Assembly: GCF_000814025.1 (NCBI RefSeq)
Contig: NZ_JWLL01000009.1
Location: forward strand, 173,852-237,851
DNA: 64,000 bases
DNA from: Tateyamaria sp. ANG-S1
GTDB taxonomy: Bacteria > Pseudomonadota > Alphaproteobacteria > Rhodobacterales > Rhodobacteraceae
Direction of reading: 5' to 3'
Shown piece after piece: positions 54,128 through 62,725 of this stretch (within the stretch, counting starts at the first letter, position 1; every line of letters begins with the position of its first letter). Position numbers and translations under genes: made by a program. The notes under the pieces are model-generated. The model saw only the letters and a list, made by a program, of their open reading frames with translations. It had not been told where the DNA came from and made no database searches.

Positions 54128-54358
54128 TTACGCCTCCAGCACCTCCCAGCGTTTTGTCTTCGATTTCGGCGCGCATTCGATGATGCGAACGGTGTCACCG
54201 ACCTTGAAGGCATTCTTTTCATCGTGCGCCCGGTACTTCTTGGACTTACGAATGGTCTTTTTCAGAACCGGGTGCGTAAAGCGGCGCTCGACGGACACGG
54301 TGACTGTTTGTGCGTTTGCGTCGGAGGTCACGACGCCTTGCAGGATACGCTTTGGCAT
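54128..54358 (-). CDS. rpsQ: 30S ribosomal protein S17
   Basis: The 76-aa protein [20 protein letters not shown] ... [20 protein letters not shown] is S17. The ATG at 54358 was chosen; a longer frame runs through rpmC. Confidence 0.97.
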   Translation of the reverse strand: MPKRILQGVVTSDANAQTVTVSVERRFTHPVLKKTIRKSKKYRAHDEKNAFKVGDTVRIIECAPKSKTKRWEVLEA

Positions 54359-54368
54359 AGTGCTCTCC

Positions 54369-54569
54369 TTATTCTGCCGCGTTGCGGGCTTGTTCGTTGA
54401 GGATCGTCTTGACGCGCGCAGCATCCCGACGGACCGAGCGCAGACGCGCCGGGTTCTCAAGCTGACCTGTGGCCTGCTGGAAACGCAGGTTAAAGGCTTC
54501 TTTCTTCAGATTTGCCAGCTCATCACGCAGCTGGTCCGGGGTTTTATCCCGAAGTTCCTGGGCGTTCAT
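54369..54569 (-). CDS. rpmC: 50S ribosomal protein L29
   Basis: The 66-aa protein [20 protein letters not shown] ... [20 protein letters not shown] is L29. It heads the rpmC-rpsQ-...-rpmD unit with its own upstream promoter and is separated from rplP by a 1.97-kb insertion. Confidence 0.97.
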   Translation of the reverse strand: MNAQELRDKTPDQLRDELANLKKEAFNLRFQQATGQLENPARLRSVRRDAARVKTILNEQARNAAE

Positions 54570-54651
54570 CGCCTTTGTCCTTTCAACATCACGAGGGTGC
54601 GGCCCAACTGGGCGTGACACCGATTCCCGTGGAGTGGGTGAATAGAGGGGC

Positions 54652-54680
54652 CGTATATGGGGGCACCGGGGGTATGGCAA
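54652..54680 (-). promoter_or_regulatory. Candidate sigma70 promoter of the rpmC segment
   Basis: TTGCCA at 54675-54680 and TATACG at 54652-54657 (minus strand) have a 17-base spacer and lie about 83 bases before the rpmC ATG. Confidence 0.7.
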
Positions 54681-54770
54681 CCCCTTTCCGGCAAAGAAAA
54701 ACAGGGGTGCGCGGGACCGCCGCCATGCACACTATATATATGTCTCGTTGGGCTACGAGATACCACCACA

Positions 54771-54820
54771 ACCGGGTGCCGCTCTCGTGCATTTGCTGAC
54801 GCAAACACCCTGCCGCGCAC
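54771..54820 (+). repeat. Dispersed repeat, family A copy 1
   Basis: Unit: accgggtgccgctctcgtgc, then atttgc, a loop, gcaaac, then accctgccgcgcac. A near-identical copy occurs at 56471-56523 and a diverged inverted copy at 63895-63946. Copies 1 and 2 flank the inserted genes between rpmC and rplP as direct repeats. Confidence 0.75.
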
Positions 54821-54821
54821 T

Positions 54822-54852
54822 GGTTCCATATCGCGATCCACGATATGGAACC
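54822..54852 (+). promoter_or_regulatory. Inverted repeat just upstream of the 2OG oxygenase start
   Basis: A perfect 12-bp inverted repeat (ggttccatatcg / cgatatggaacc) with a 7-base loop ends 3 bases before the ATG at 54856. The only purine stretch near the start (atggaa) lies in its right arm, so the ribosome site could be masked by an mRNA hairpin. It may equally be an operator. Confidence 0.6.
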
Positions 54853-54855
54853 GAC

Positions 54856-55476
54856 ATGTCTCAAATCACATCCCTCTTCGCCACCCGCCTCTACCGCGCC
54901 CCCCTCTCCGAGTTCGCCCCCAAGGTCGACCCCGACGAGCTGGAACAGCATTGCTACGCCATCGCCGAGGATGACGAGGCCGGCCACGACTGGTGCGAAC
55001 GCGAGGGCTATCCTGGCTACACCTCCTACGCCTCGCTCGACGACCTTCCCTGGCGCTTCCCGATCTTCGCGGATGTGGTCAAGGCGCTCGACGCCCACGT
55101 CGCCGCCTTCGCCAAGGCACTCGCCTTCGATCTGGGCGACAAGACACTCAAACTCGACAGTATCTGGATCAACATCCTACCCGAGGGCGGCATCCACACC
55201 AGCCACATCCACCCCCACTCCGTCATCTCCGGCACGACCTACGTGGCGATGCCCGAAGGCACGAGCGCCCTGAAACTCGAAGACCCTCGTCTGCCGATGA
55301 TGATGGCCTCACCGGGTCGCACAAAAGACGCGCCCGAGGACCTGCGCCAATTCCACTACGCCAAACCGTCAGTGGGCGACGTGCTGCTCTGGGAAAGCTG
55401 GCTGCGGCACGAGGTGCCGATGAACATGGCCGAAGAGGAACGGGTGTCGGTGAGTTTCAACTACGGTTGGGAGTGA
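54856..55476 (+). CDS. 2OG-Fe(II) oxygenase-like protein
   Basis: The 206-aa protein has the jelly-roll iron-binding region LPEGGIHTSHIHPHSVISGT followed by TYVAMPEG and a late WLRHEVPMN with a His, then ERVSVSFNYGW. This fits the family of putative 2-oxoglutarate/Fe(II) oxygenases with a conserved HxHP...SG motif. The substrate is unknown. The ATG at 54856 gives the family start SLFATRLYRA. It stands on the plus strand inside a minus-strand ribosomal operon. Confidence 0.85.
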   Translation: MSQITSLFATRLYRAPLSEFAPKVDPDELEQHCYAIAEDDEAGHDWCEREGYPGYTSYASLDDLPWRFPIFADVVKALDAHVAAFAKALAFDLGDKTLKLDSIWINILPEGGIHTSHIHPHSVISGTTYVAMPEGTSALKLEDPRLPMMMASPGRTKDAPEDLRQFHYAKPSVGDVLLWESWLRHEVPMNMAEEERVSVSFNYGWE

Positions 55477-55496
55477 GGATCGAGATACCCCGCACT

Positions 55497-55523
55497 CCGT
55501 AGGGTGCGCATTCACTGCGCACC
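55497..55523 (+). repeat. REP-like repeat copy (family B)
   Basis: The unit ccgtagggtgcgcattcact then gcgcacc is an exact inverted copy of 40911-40937. It follows the 2OG oxygenase stop by 20 bases. Confidence 0.75.
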
Positions 55524-55652
55524 GCACGCGCCCGATCCAATCCACCGAGCCGCGCTATCGACAGGCCACGGTCTGTCGATCCAACGCCCATTCAGCAGCA
55601 CTTTATGGCAGCCAAACACATCTTCCATTCGAGCGAAGCGCTGACATCACCC

Positions 55653-55683
55653 AATCGACAGGCCCGGGGGTGGCCTGTCGATT
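55653..55683. repeat. Perfect inverted repeat (aatcgacaggcc)
   Basis: Twelve-base arms (aatcgacaggcc / ggcctgtcgatt) around a 7-base loop. A partial copy (atcgacaggcc...gtctgtcgat) lies at about 55557-55580. The position between genes suggests a terminator or dispersed repeat. The rest of 55524-55783 holds no gene. Confidence 0.5.
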
Positions 55684-55769
55684 GCGCGGCGGCCTACGGC
55701 CTTGAGTCCGCGCCTAGTTTGCTGCTGACGCCCCTTCTGCATCAACAGTTCCTCAAAAAGCGAAGGCAT

Positions 55770-55816
55770 TGACAAAAATGCGCACACAATATAAGCCTTT
55801 GGCTTATATTGTGTGA
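55770..55816 (+). promoter_or_regulatory. Promoter with overlapping 15-bp inverted repeat
   Basis: TTGACA at 55770-55775 and TATAAG at 55791-55796 (15-base spacer) form a promoter-like pair. The -10 box is part of a perfect 15-bp inverted repeat (cacacaatataagcc / ggcttatattgtgtg) with a 3-base loop at 55784-55816. This could be a repressor operator for the gene at 55931. Confidence 0.55.
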
Positions 55817-55930
55817 GTCATATATTACCTGTATAAGCTATTGTTTTTACAAAAATATTTTTTCATAGAGTAAGTTCTTAAACCATTTTTTTCATATTGC
55901 ATCAGCGCTTGAGCCACCCATATTGGCGAC

Positions 55931-56338
55931 ATGAGCAACAAATTTACTGAAATAAATGCGCGAAGGGCAGCCATTGCCCAGCAAATCATAGATTTGCAAG
56001 AGGAGGATAGACTTTGGGATACAGCTTACAAAAAGCTGTATTTCAGAAGACACCTTCTACGCGATACAGACAAAATCGAACCAAGAACAGCAAAGAAGTT
56101 TGCTGCGCTTGGACTCGCGGCGGATGAAATAGAAACGCAAAAACAACGGAAGCAGTCTGGAGCGACGCTCAATCAGATTAAAAATGCAATTGCGTTGGTC
56201 ATTGAGGCATTTCCGGAAAACACTCTCCGTTCATATCTGTCGAGGTTTAGATCAGAAGGGCGCCTTGAGTACCTGCAAAGTGGCTCCAAGTGGGCACTCC
56301 CAAGACCACGAAAGGACAAAAAAAATGGGTGCAATTGA
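55931..56338 (+). CDS. Hypothetical protein with winged-helix-like C-terminus
   Basis: The 135-aa protein is charged and mostly helical at the N-terminus (FTEINARRAAIAQQIIDLQE). The C-terminal part LNQIKNAIALVIEAFPENTL then RSYLSRFRSEGRLEYLQSGS resembles a winged helix. Its base composition is clearly lower in GC than its neighbours, a sign of transfer. An AT-rich leader with an operator-like repeat precedes it. I recognise no family; a DNA-binding role is a guess. Confidence 0.6.
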   Translation: MSNKFTEINARRAAIAQQIIDLQEEDRLWDTAYKKLYFRRHLLRDTDKIEPRTAKKFAALGLAADEIETQKQRKQSGATLNQIKNAIALVIEAFPENTLRSYLSRFRSEGRLEYLQSGSKWALPRPRKDKKNGCN

Positions 56339-56435
56339 GTTGAGCGCAACGATTGTAGGTGGCGTAGCATCCATCGTTTATTTGCTGTCGAAGTACTTCG
56401 AATGGCGGAAACAAAGTCGAAATGCAAAAAAGTAG
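56325..56435 (+). CDS. Single-pass membrane microprotein
   Basis: A 36-aa peptide with ribosome site aaagga, overlapping the 3' end of the upstream gene by 14 bases. Residues 4-25 (IELSATIVGGVASIVYLLSK) form one membrane helix, followed by a basic tail EWRKQSRNAKK. Size and form recall small toxins or phage holin-like proteins, but I cannot assign a function. Confidence 0.5.
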   Translation: MGAIELSATIVGGVASIVYLLSKYFEWRKQSRNAKK

Positions 56436-56463
56436 CCCCCGACGCTCTCACGCCGGGGGCTTC
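56424..56463 (-). terminator. Terminator after rplP
   Basis: On the minus strand agcccccg / cgggggct forms an 8-bp stem with a 12-base loop followed by ACTTTTTT. On the plus strand the same hairpin ends the microprotein transcript, so it may be bidirectional. Confidence 0.75.
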
Positions 56464-56470
56464 TCAATTT

Positions 56471-56523
56471 CTGCCGGGTGCCGCTCTCGTGCATTTGCCT
56501 TTGGCAAATACCCTGCCGCGCAC
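56471..56523 (+). repeat. Dispersed repeat, family A copy 2
   Basis: Shares gggtgccgctctcgtgcatt and ccctgccgcgcac with copy 1 at 54771-54820, in the same orientation. The centre (atttgcc ttt ggcaaat) is a perfect small hairpin. It lies just downstream of rplP. Confidence 0.75.
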
Positions 56524-56536
56524 GGTCAGAGAAGAT

Positions 56537-56950
56537 TTACCAATCTTCTCTGACGACAACCCGCGTCTTGATCGGCAGCTTCATCGCCGCCAGACGCAGG
56601 GCCTCACGGGCCACGTCATCATTCACACCGTCGATCTCGAACATCACGCGGCCGGGTTTGACCTTGGCCGCCCAACGGTCGACCGAGCCCTTACCTTTAC
56701 CCATCCGCACTTCGATCGGCTTGGCGGTCACAGGCACGTCGGGGAAGATCCGGATCCAGACCCGGCCCTGACGTTTCATGTGACGTGTCATCGCACGACG
56801 TGCAGCTTCGATCTGACGGGCGGTGACCCGCTCGGGCTGCAGCGCTTTCAGGCCGTAGGTGCCAAAGTTCAGGTCAGACCCGCCCTTTGCCTTGCCCTTG
56901 ATCGAGCCTTTGAACTGCTTACGGAACTTCGTACGCTTTGGTTGAAGCAT
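56537..56950 (-). CDS. rplP: 50S ribosomal protein L16
   Basis: The 137-aa protein [20 protein letters not shown] ... [20 protein letters not shown] is L16, near the peptidyl transferase centre. It ends the rplB-rplP segment. Confidence 0.97.
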   Translation of the reverse strand: MLQPKRTKFRKQFKGSIKGKAKGGSDLNFGTYGLKALQPERVTARQIEAARRAMTRHMKRQGRVWIRIFPDVPVTAKPIEVRMGKGKGSVDRWAAKVKPGRVMFEIDGVNDDVAREALRLAAMKLPIKTRVVVREDW

Positions 56951-56962
56951 CTCTACTCTCCT

Positions 56963-57670
56963 TTAGCGACGGCCACCGGCGCCACGGGGGGCCGGACCGT
57001 CCTGGAGTTCCTGGGCCTTGCGGTCGCGGGCAGCCGGATCGTGCTCCATGATCTCACCTTTGAAGATCCAGACCTTGATCCCGATGATCCCGTAGGGGGT
57101 CATCGCTTCGGCGTGGGCGTAATCGATGTCCGCCCGCAAGGTGTGAAGAGGCACACGGCCTTCGCGGTACCACTCGGTGCGGGCAATCTCTGCCCCACCC
57201 AGACGGCCGGCAACGTTCACGCGGATGCCCAGGGCACCCATACGCATGGCGTTCTGCACGGCGCGCTTCATGGCACGGCGGAAGGACACACGACGCTCGA
57301 GCTGCTGCGCGATGCTCTCGCCCACCAGTTGCGCGTCCAGCTCGGGCTTGCGAACCTCAACGATGTTGAGGTGCAGCTCGCTCTCGGTCATCTTGGCCAG
57401 CTTCTTGCGCAGCACTTCGATGTCCGCGCCTTTCTTGCCGATGATGACACCGGGGCGGGCTGTGTGGATCGTGACGCGGCACTTCTTGTGCGGACGCTCG
57501 ATGATCACACGGGCCACACCGGCCTGCTTGCACTCTTTGTTGATGAACTCACGGATTTTAAGGTCTTCCAGAAGAAGGTTCCCGTAATCCTTGGTGTCGG
57601 CGTACCAGCGGCTGTCCCAGGTGCGGTTCACCTGCAGGCGCATGCCGATCGGATTGACTTTCTGACCCAT
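56963..57670 (-). CDS. rpsC: 30S ribosomal protein S3
   Basis: The 235-aa protein starts [20 protein letters not shown] and has the KH domain [20 protein letters not shown]. The start overlaps the rplV stop by one base. The C-terminal tail ([18 protein letters not shown]) is alphaproteobacterial. Confidence 0.97.
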   Translation of the reverse strand: MGQKVNPIGMRLQVNRTWDSRWYADTKDYGNLLLEDLKIREFINKECKQAGVARVIIERPHKKCRVTIHTARPGVIIGKKGADIEVLRKKLAKMTESELHLNIVEVRKPELDAQLVGESIAQQLERRVSFRRAMKRAVQNAMRMGALGIRVNVAGRLGGAEIARTEWYREGRVPLHTLRADIDYAHAEAMTPYGIIGIKVWIFKGEIMEHDPAARDRKAQELQDGPAPRGAGGRR

Positions 57671-58050
57671 CAGGCTTGCTCCTCTACCTGGCGCACTTTG
57701 ATCGTGATCTCGGCGAACGGCTTGATGATCTTGCCGAAACGACCGCGGGCACGCGGGCGACCACGTTTCATGGTGAGGTTCTTGCCAACCCAGGCTTCCG
57801 CCACGATCAACTCGTCCACATCCAGGTTGTGGTTGTTTTCTGCGTTGGCGATGGCCGATTGCAGGCACTTCTTGACGTCCTGCGCGATCCGCTTCTTGGA
57901 AAAGGTCAGGTCCGTCAGGGCCTTATCCACCTTCTTGCCACGGATCATCTGGGCAACCAGGTTCAGCTTCTGCGGAGACGTGCGCAGCATGCGCGTCTTC
58001 GCCATCGCCTCGTTGTCCGCCACGCGGCGGGGGTTCTTATCCTTGCTCAT
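57670..58050 (-). CDS. rplV: 50S ribosomal protein L22
   Basis: The 126-aa protein ([20 protein letters not shown], then [20 protein letters not shown]) is L22, whose loop lines the exit tunnel. The start overlaps the rpsS stop by four bases (ATGA). Confidence 0.97.
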   Translation of the reverse strand: MSKDKNPRRVADNEAMAKTRMLRTSPQKLNLVAQMIRGKKVDKALTDLTFSKKRIAQDVKKCLQSAIANAENNHNLDVDELIVAEAWVGKNLTMKRGRPRARGRFGKIIKPFAEITIKVRQVEEQA

Positions 58051-58325
58051 TTGCGCTTCGCCTTCTTGTCAGCGGCGTGACCGTAATAGGTCCGCGTGGG
58101 CGAATATTCACCGAACTTCTGGCCGATCATCTCTTCGGTCACGTTCACGGGAATATGCTTCTGGCCGTTATACACACCAAAGGTCAGACCCACGAACTGG
58201 GGCAGAATGGTGGACCGACGGGACCAGATCTTGATGACTTCGTTGCGTCCCGACTCGCGGGCCGCTTCCGCTTTCTTCAGCACATAGCTGTCGACAAACG
58301 GGCCTTTCCAAACAGAGCGTGCCAT
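58047..58325 (-). CDS. rpsS: 30S ribosomal protein S19
   Basis: The 92-aa protein [20 protein letters not shown] ... [20 protein letters not shown] is S19, which with S13 binds the head of the small subunit. Confidence 0.97.
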   Translation of the reverse strand: MARSVWKGPFVDSYVLKKAEAARESGRNEVIKIWSRRSTILPQFVGLTFGVYNGQKHIPVNVTEEMIGQKFGEYSPTRTYYGHAADKKAKRK

Positions 58326-58328
58326 ATC

Positions 58329-59171
58329 TTAGCGCCCCTTCTTCTTGGCGTGACGCGAGCGGATGATAAGCTTCTGCGACGCTTTGTTCTTGTTGCGGGT
58401 CCGCGCACCTTTGGTGGGCTTGCCCCAGGGCGACACGGGGTGACGACCACCCGAGGTCCGGCCTTCACCACCACCATGGGGGTGATCGATCGGGTTCATA
58501 ACCACACCACGGACAGACGGACGAATGCCCTTGTGGCGCATACGGCCCGCTTTACCGAAGTTCTGGTTCGAGTTGTCGGGGTTCGACACGGCACCCACGG
58601 TGGCGCGGCATTCCTGACGGACCAGACGCAGCTCGCCCGAGCTGAGACGGATCTGGGCATAGCCACCGTCACGACCCACGAACTGGGCATAGGTGCCGGC
58701 AGCACGCGCGATCTGACCACCCTTGCCGGGCTTCAGCTCGATGTTGTGCACGATTGTCCCGATGGGCATGCCGGAAAAGGGCATGGTGTTGCCGGGCTTG
58801 ATGTCGGCCTTCAGGCTCGACACGATCTTGTCGCCCACAGCCAGACGCTGGGGCGCCAGGACATAAGCCTGCTCACCATCTTCATATTGCACGAGGGCAA
58901 TGAACGCGGTCCTGTTGGGGTCGTATTCGATGCGCACGACGGTGGCCGTGACGTCCATCTTGTTCCGTTTGAAATCGACGATCCGATAGAGGCGCTTTGC
59001 CCCGCCGCCCTTGCGGCGCATCGTGATCCGTCCGGTGTTGTTGCGGCCACCATTCTTGGTGAGACCTTCGGTCAGCGCCTTGACGGGGCGCCCCTTCCAC
59101 AGCTCCGAACGGTCGATCAGAACCAGCCCACGCTGGCCCGGCGTCGTCGGCTTGTACGACTTGAGTGCCAT
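58329..59171 (-). CDS. rplB: 50S ribosomal protein L2
   Basis: The 280-aa protein has [21 protein letters not shown] N-terminus ([17 protein letters not shown]), [20 protein letters not shown], and the conserved [20 protein letters not shown] near the C-terminus needed for peptidyl transfer. It starts a new unit, separated from rplW by a 2.6-kb insertion. Confidence 0.97.
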   Translation of the reverse strand: MALKSYKPTTPGQRGLVLIDRSELWKGRPVKALTEGLTKNGGRNNTGRITMRRKGGGAKRLYRIVDFKRNKMDVTATVVRIEYDPNRTAFIALVQYEDGEQAYVLAPQRLAVGDKIVSSLKADIKPGNTMPFSGMPIGTIVHNIELKPGKGGQIARAAGTYAQFVGRDGGYAQIRLSSGELRLVRQECRATVGAVSNPDNSNQNFGKAGRMRHKGIRPSVRGVVMNPIDHPHGGGEGRTSGGRHPVSPWGKPTKGARTRNKNKASQKLIIRSRHAKKKGR

Positions 59172-59266
59172 GTTACTGTCTTCCGTTTTGCTAAACGACG
59201 ATGGGTGCGATCACCCCCGCCTATGGTTAAAGGCCCCCGAAGGTGCCCGAGTAGTGCGTCCGGTCC

Positions 59267-59290
59267 GGCGGATGACGCATCCGCCTTACG
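59267..59290. repeat. Palindromic intergenic repeat (ggcggatg type)
   Basis: ggcggatg-acg-catccgcc followed by ttacg, the same core as the element at 30009-30034. It sits in the rplB leader region. Confidence 0.55.
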
Positions 59291-59322
59291 AACAACAGCA
59301 AAGCCCCGGACGAATCCGGGGC
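59291..59322 (-). promoter_or_regulatory. Terminator-like hairpin in the rplB leader
   Basis: On the minus strand gccccgga-ttcg-tccggggc (8-bp stem, stable tetraloop) is followed by TTTGCTGTTG. It begins about 15 bases after the candidate -10 box of rplB, so it could be an attenuator of the rplB-rplP unit. Confidence 0.5.
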
Positions 59323-59336
59323 GGTGCAGATGGGGT

Positions 59337-59365
59337 CGTTTAAGACACTGCGTATGTACGGTCAA
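59337..59365 (-). promoter_or_regulatory. Candidate sigma70 promoter of rplB
   Basis: TTGACC at 59360-59365 and TAAACG at 59337-59342 (minus strand), spacer 17. It lies 166 bases upstream of the rplB ATG. The rest of 59172-59551 holds only the hairpin and repeat listed. Confidence 0.6.
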
Positions 59366-59551
59366 GCGCACCCAAAAATAAAACGCTGGCGAGGCCATCC
59401 GCACTGTTGTCCGTCGCCAAACGACAGAGGAGCGCGCGCAAACAAAGTCCGCGCAAATACCCGCTGCTCGTCGAACCCGTGGTTGCAGTGGATCTGGGTT
59501 CCCGCAATAGTGGCCGTATATTTATACCATTGATAGCAAGGTGCTCCTTCC

Positions 59552-60118
59552 ATGGCTGATAAAAATCTGTCCGGCTTGGCTTGGTTCAAGGCAAATCAAT
59601 CGAAATACCCCAACAGCAACAAGATCTCGGCCCTTGCCAGCGGGTTCAAAACAAGCGTCCAGGCGTTTGAAAAGGCGCTCAAAGCAGCCGGGGCAACGAT
59701 CATCGTGTCCAGCACGAAACGCAACAAGTCGCGGGCATACATCATGCGCTATGCCTGGGATGTCGCAAATAAGAAAACGGCGCCAGACAAAGTCCCGAAA
59801 ATCACAGGGGTCGATATCAACTGGGATCATGGCGATGCAGCCAAGAGCATTAAAGCAGCCAAGGAAATGATCGGATCCAGCGGCTTTAACATTGCGTACA
59901 AGCCCAGCCTGACCAGCCGCCACATCGAAGGCAAGGCGATCGACTGGACGATCAAGTGGAACAAGGAACTCAAAATCAAGGACAAGAAAGGCAAGGAGGT
60001 GGTGATCAAGTCATCGCCCAAGTCGGGACAGAACAAAGAGCTGCATGCCGTTGGCAAAACCTATGGCGTGGTGAAACTTGCCTCGGACCCGCCACACTGG
60101 TCCACGGACGGCAGATGA
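59552..60118 (+). CDS. M15-like peptidase fold protein
   Basis: The 188-aa protein shows GVDINWDHGDAAKSIKAAKE, then SRHIEGKAIDW (His124, Asp131) and DPPHWSTDGR (His182). These three residues match the metal-binding pattern of M15 D-Ala-D-Ala carboxypeptidase-like domains (SxHxxGxAID ... HW). No signal peptide is evident. The stop overlaps the next start (ATGA). It may act on cell-wall peptides, possibly from a phage-derived cassette. Confidence 0.7.
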   Translation: MADKNLSGLAWFKANQSKYPNSNKISALASGFKTSVQAFEKALKAAGATIIVSSTKRNKSRAYIMRYAWDVANKKTAPDKVPKITGVDINWDHGDAAKSIKAAKEMIGSSGFNIAYKPSLTSRHIEGKAIDWTIKWNKELKIKDKKGKEVVIKSSPKSGQNKELHAVGKTYGVVKLASDPPHWSTDGR

Positions 60119-60609
60119 TGCGCCGATTTGTACTTGTGGCAGCACTGGCTGTCGGGCCAACCAGCGCTGCCGCCGATCAAACAACGCCTGTGTCCGTCGT
60201 CCATATCAATGACATATCGGTGACGCCCGAACAGGTAGAAGGCGTTACACCGGTTGCCAACGGCGTGGGGGCATTGGTTCTTTTGGGGGCGGGCGACACG
60301 CCCGCACAGATCGTGCCAAATCTCATACTGTCCGAAGGAGGGCGGTTCACTCTGTCACCTCAACAGGCAGAGCAGCTGTCGGGACGGGTCGGCGTAATGC
60401 TCCCAATGCACGACGGCATGCCGGTGATCACATTGTCGGACATCGACACACTTGACGTGGACTTGACAGGTAACGGCGTCCAGGATTCCGTTTCATTTTG
60501 CCTGACCGGATCGTCGGCGCAGATCACGGCGCAATCTGGCACAACCGGACAAGAGCTTTGGGGACACAGCATCTCGCTCAGCTACGATGTAGAGGCCACC
60601 TGCGACTAA
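60115..60609 (+). CDS. Secreted protein of unknown function
   Basis: The 164-aa protein has a clear signal peptide (MMRRFVLVAALAVGPTSAAA / DQ). The mature part is beta-rich with two cysteines. It is translationally coupled to the M15-like gene by an ATGA overlap, so the two probably function together. I recognise no family. Confidence 0.6.
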   Translation: MMRRFVLVAALAVGPTSAAADQTTPVSVVHINDISVTPEQVEGVTPVANGVGALVLLGAGDTPAQIVPNLILSEGGRFTLSPQQAEQLSGRVGVMLPMHDGMPVITLSDIDTLDVDLTGNGVQDSVSFCLTGSSAQITAQSGTTGQELWGHSISLSYDVEATCD

Positions 60610-60688
60610 CGGGGCGCGCGGCGAAGCATGCAAGCGCGCTTTTTCTCGGACGACGCGGCGATCGGGGAGATCGGGGAGATCTGCCCCG

Positions 60689-61153
60689 CTACCCCCGCCC
60701 ACGATAGGACGGCACTCCTTGATCCGGGATCCACACGCCCTCCGGCATCTCCCCCGTCTGCCAGAACACATCAATCGGAATGCCACCGCGCGGATACCAG
60801 TACCCCCCGATCCGCAACCAAGCGGGCTCCAGAAAATCCACCAACCGCCGCGCAATGGAAATCGTGCAATCCTCGTGAAACGCCCCGTGATTGCGGAAGG
60901 ACGTCAGGTACAGCTTCAACGACTTACTCTCCACCAGCCACTGCCCCGGTACATAGTCGATCACCAGATGGGCAAAGTCGGGCTGCCCCGTCATCGGGCA
61001 CAGCGACGTGAACTCCGGCGCCGTGAACCGCACGTTATAGGCCACGTCGGCCTGCGGGTTCTGCACCCGCTCCAGCTCCGCCTCCTCGGGGGAGGATGGC
61101 TGGACCGTCGCCCCGCCCAATTGCTTGAGATTACTGTAGATCGTCTCGGACAT
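60689..61153 (-). CDS. queF: NADPH-dependent 7-cyano-7-deazaguanine reductase QueF
   Basis: The 154-aa protein is the short (YkvM-like) QueF. It has the nucleophile Cys52 in [20 protein letters not shown] and the substrate-binding [13 protein letters not shown], plus [14 protein letters not shown]. It reduces preQ0 to preQ1 in queuosine synthesis. The ATG at 61153 has agaggaaac upstream. It lies alone within the ribosomal operon. Confidence 0.95.
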   Translation of the reverse strand: MSETIYSNLKQLGGATVQPSSPEEAELERVQNPQADVAYNVRFTAPEFTSLCPMTGQPDFAHLVIDYVPGQWLVESKSLKLYLTSFRNHGAFHEDCTISIARRLVDFLEPAWLRIGGYWYPRGGIPIDVFWQTGEMPEGVWIPDQGVPSYRGRG

Positions 61154-61305
61154 GCGTGTTTCCTCTCTGGACGGGGCGGCACCATCAGGCGGCCCCATAT
61201 GCTGTCTTTATTTCTGCGGCACCCTAGCGATGACACGATCCAGATCAAAGCGGGGGGCGGAAAAATCGGGCATCCTGCGCGCAGATCAGCAAAACAGGAC
61301 CCACT

Positions 61306-61647
61306 ATGCCGAAATCCAAGCCCGACCCCGCAAAAGTCACCCCCGCAACAGCGCCCCTGACCGCGTTCAATCCCGTCGCAGCACAAGCGTGGATGGAGAT
61401 GACCTCCGCCTGCAGCACTTTCGCCCTCGACCGGATGCAAAAGGCGCTCGCCGCCCAACAGGCCATGATGACCTGCACCTCGCCCGCAGCACTGATGCAG
61501 GTGCATTCGGACTACTGTCGCGATGCCGCCCAGGACTATTCCGAACAAACGGCCCGCATGATGGCCCTGATGACCAGCGCCACGGGCCAACGCGCAGCCG
61601 ACGGCACCTCGCCCTTTTCCCGCAAATATGACGACGTCCCGCTCTAG
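61306..61647 (+). CDS. Phasin-like protein
   Basis: The 113-aa protein is helical with FNPVAAQAWMEMTSACSTFA then LDRMQKALAAQQAMM and a HSDYCRDAAQDYSEQTARMM segment, the pattern of small phasin-family proteins that coat polyhydroxyalkanoate granules. It is divergent from queF. Assignment is by pattern. Confidence 0.7.
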   Translation: MPKSKPDPAKVTPATAPLTAFNPVAAQAWMEMTSACSTFALDRMQKALAAQQAMMTCTSPAALMQVHSDYCRDAAQDYSEQTARMMALMTSATGQRAADGTSPFSRKYDDVPL

Positions 61648-61737
61648 GGTCGCGCGGGCCAAAACCCTAACAAATCCCTAATGCGCCGCTGTAACCCGTT
61701 GATTTCAGGCAAGCCCGCGCGCGTCCCACCATGGGAC

Positions 61738-61772
61738 AACGAAAAACCCCGACCGCAATCGCAGCCGGGGTT
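61738..61772 (-). terminator. Terminator after rplW
   Basis: On the minus strand aaccccggctgc / gcggtcggggtt (12 pairs with G-U) and loop gatt is followed by TTTTTCGTT, 43 bases after the rplW stop. Confidence 0.85.
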
Positions 61773-61814
61773 CATCAATCTTTCCGTAAGGCAGGGCTCA
61801 CCCCGCCCCGCCGA

Positions 61815-62111
61815 TCAAAGACCGGTGGTCACGTCGATCGTGTTGCCTTCTTCCAGCGTGACATAGGCCTTTTTCACGTCCTTCCGCTTGCCCAACTGGC
61901 CGCGGAAACGCTTGACCTTGCCCTTCGTGATGGTCGTGTTCACGGCCTTCACCTTCACACCAAAGAGCGCCTCAACGGCCTCCTTGATCTGGGGCTTGTT
62001 GCTGTCCATCGCCACTTCAAAAACGATCGCGCCATTCTCGGACGCCATGGTCGCTTTCTCCGTGATGATCGGCTTGCGGATCACGTCGTAATGTTCTGCC
62101 TTGGCACTCAT
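61815..62111 (-). CDS. rplW: 50S ribosomal protein L23
   Basis: The 98-aa protein ([20 protein letters not shown], then [20 protein letters not shown]) is L23, at the tunnel exit where trigger factor binds. The start overlaps the rplD stop by four bases. A terminator follows instead of rplB. Confidence 0.97.
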   Translation of the reverse strand: MSAKAEHYDVIRKPIITEKATMASENGAIVFEVAMDSNKPQIKEAVEALFGVKVKAVNTTITKGKVKRFRGQLGKRKDVKKAYVTLEEGNTIDVTTGL

Positions 62112-62725
62112 TTCAAACGAGCCTCCAGTGCTTCGACACCCGCCTTCGTGATCACCAGGGTGTCACGCTTCAGGATGTCATATACGTTTGCACCCATCGT
62201 CGGCAGGATATCCAGACCTTCGATGTTGCGCGATGCCTTCAGGAAGTCCTCGTTGACCGAAGCCCCATCAATCACCAGCGCACGCTTCCAGCCCAGGTCC
62301 TTGACCTGCTTAGCCAGGGCGGCGGTTTTGCCCGCGGCAGCCGCATCCTCAATGATCACCAGCTCGCCTGCCTTGGCCTTGGCCGACAGCGCGTGCTTGA
62401 GACCAAGCTTGCGGAACTTCTTGGGCAGGTCGTGGCCGTGCGAACGGGGCGTCGGACCCTTGTAGATACCACCCTTGCGGAAGATCGGCGCGTTGCGGTC
62501 ACCGTGGCGCGCGCCGCCGGTGCCCTTCTGGCGATAGATCTTCTTGGTCGAGTAGCTGGTTTCCGAGCGCGTCTTGACCTTGTGGGTGCCAGCCTGCGCA
62601 TTGTTGCGCTGCCAGCGGACCATGCGGTGCAGGATATCGGCGCGGGGCTCGAGACCAAAGAGGTCCTCGCTCAGCTCGACAGACCCGGCTTTGCCGCCGT
62701 CCAGTTTGATGACGTCGAGTTTCAT
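62108..62725 (-). CDS. rplD: 50S ribosomal protein L4
   Basis: The 205-aa protein has [40 protein letters not shown] and ATLVI-like C-terminal residues. L4 lines the exit tunnel and in some bacteria represses the S10 operon. The start overlaps the rplC stop by one base. Confidence 0.97.
   Translation of the reverse strand: MKLDVIKLDGGKAGSVELSEDLFGLEPRADILHRMVRWQRNNAQAGTHKVKTRSETSYSTKKIYRQKGTGGARHGDRNAPIFRKGGIYKGPTPRSHGHDLPKKFRKLGLKHALSAKAKAGELVIIEDAAAAGKTAALAKQVKDLGWKRALVIDGASVNEDFLKASRNIEGLDILPTMGANVYDILKRDTLVITKAGVEALEARLK

Noticed and set aside
56402..58234. 610-codon plus-strand frame opposite rplP, rpsC and rplV
   Set aside because: Antisense to three ribosomal genes, no recognisable domain.
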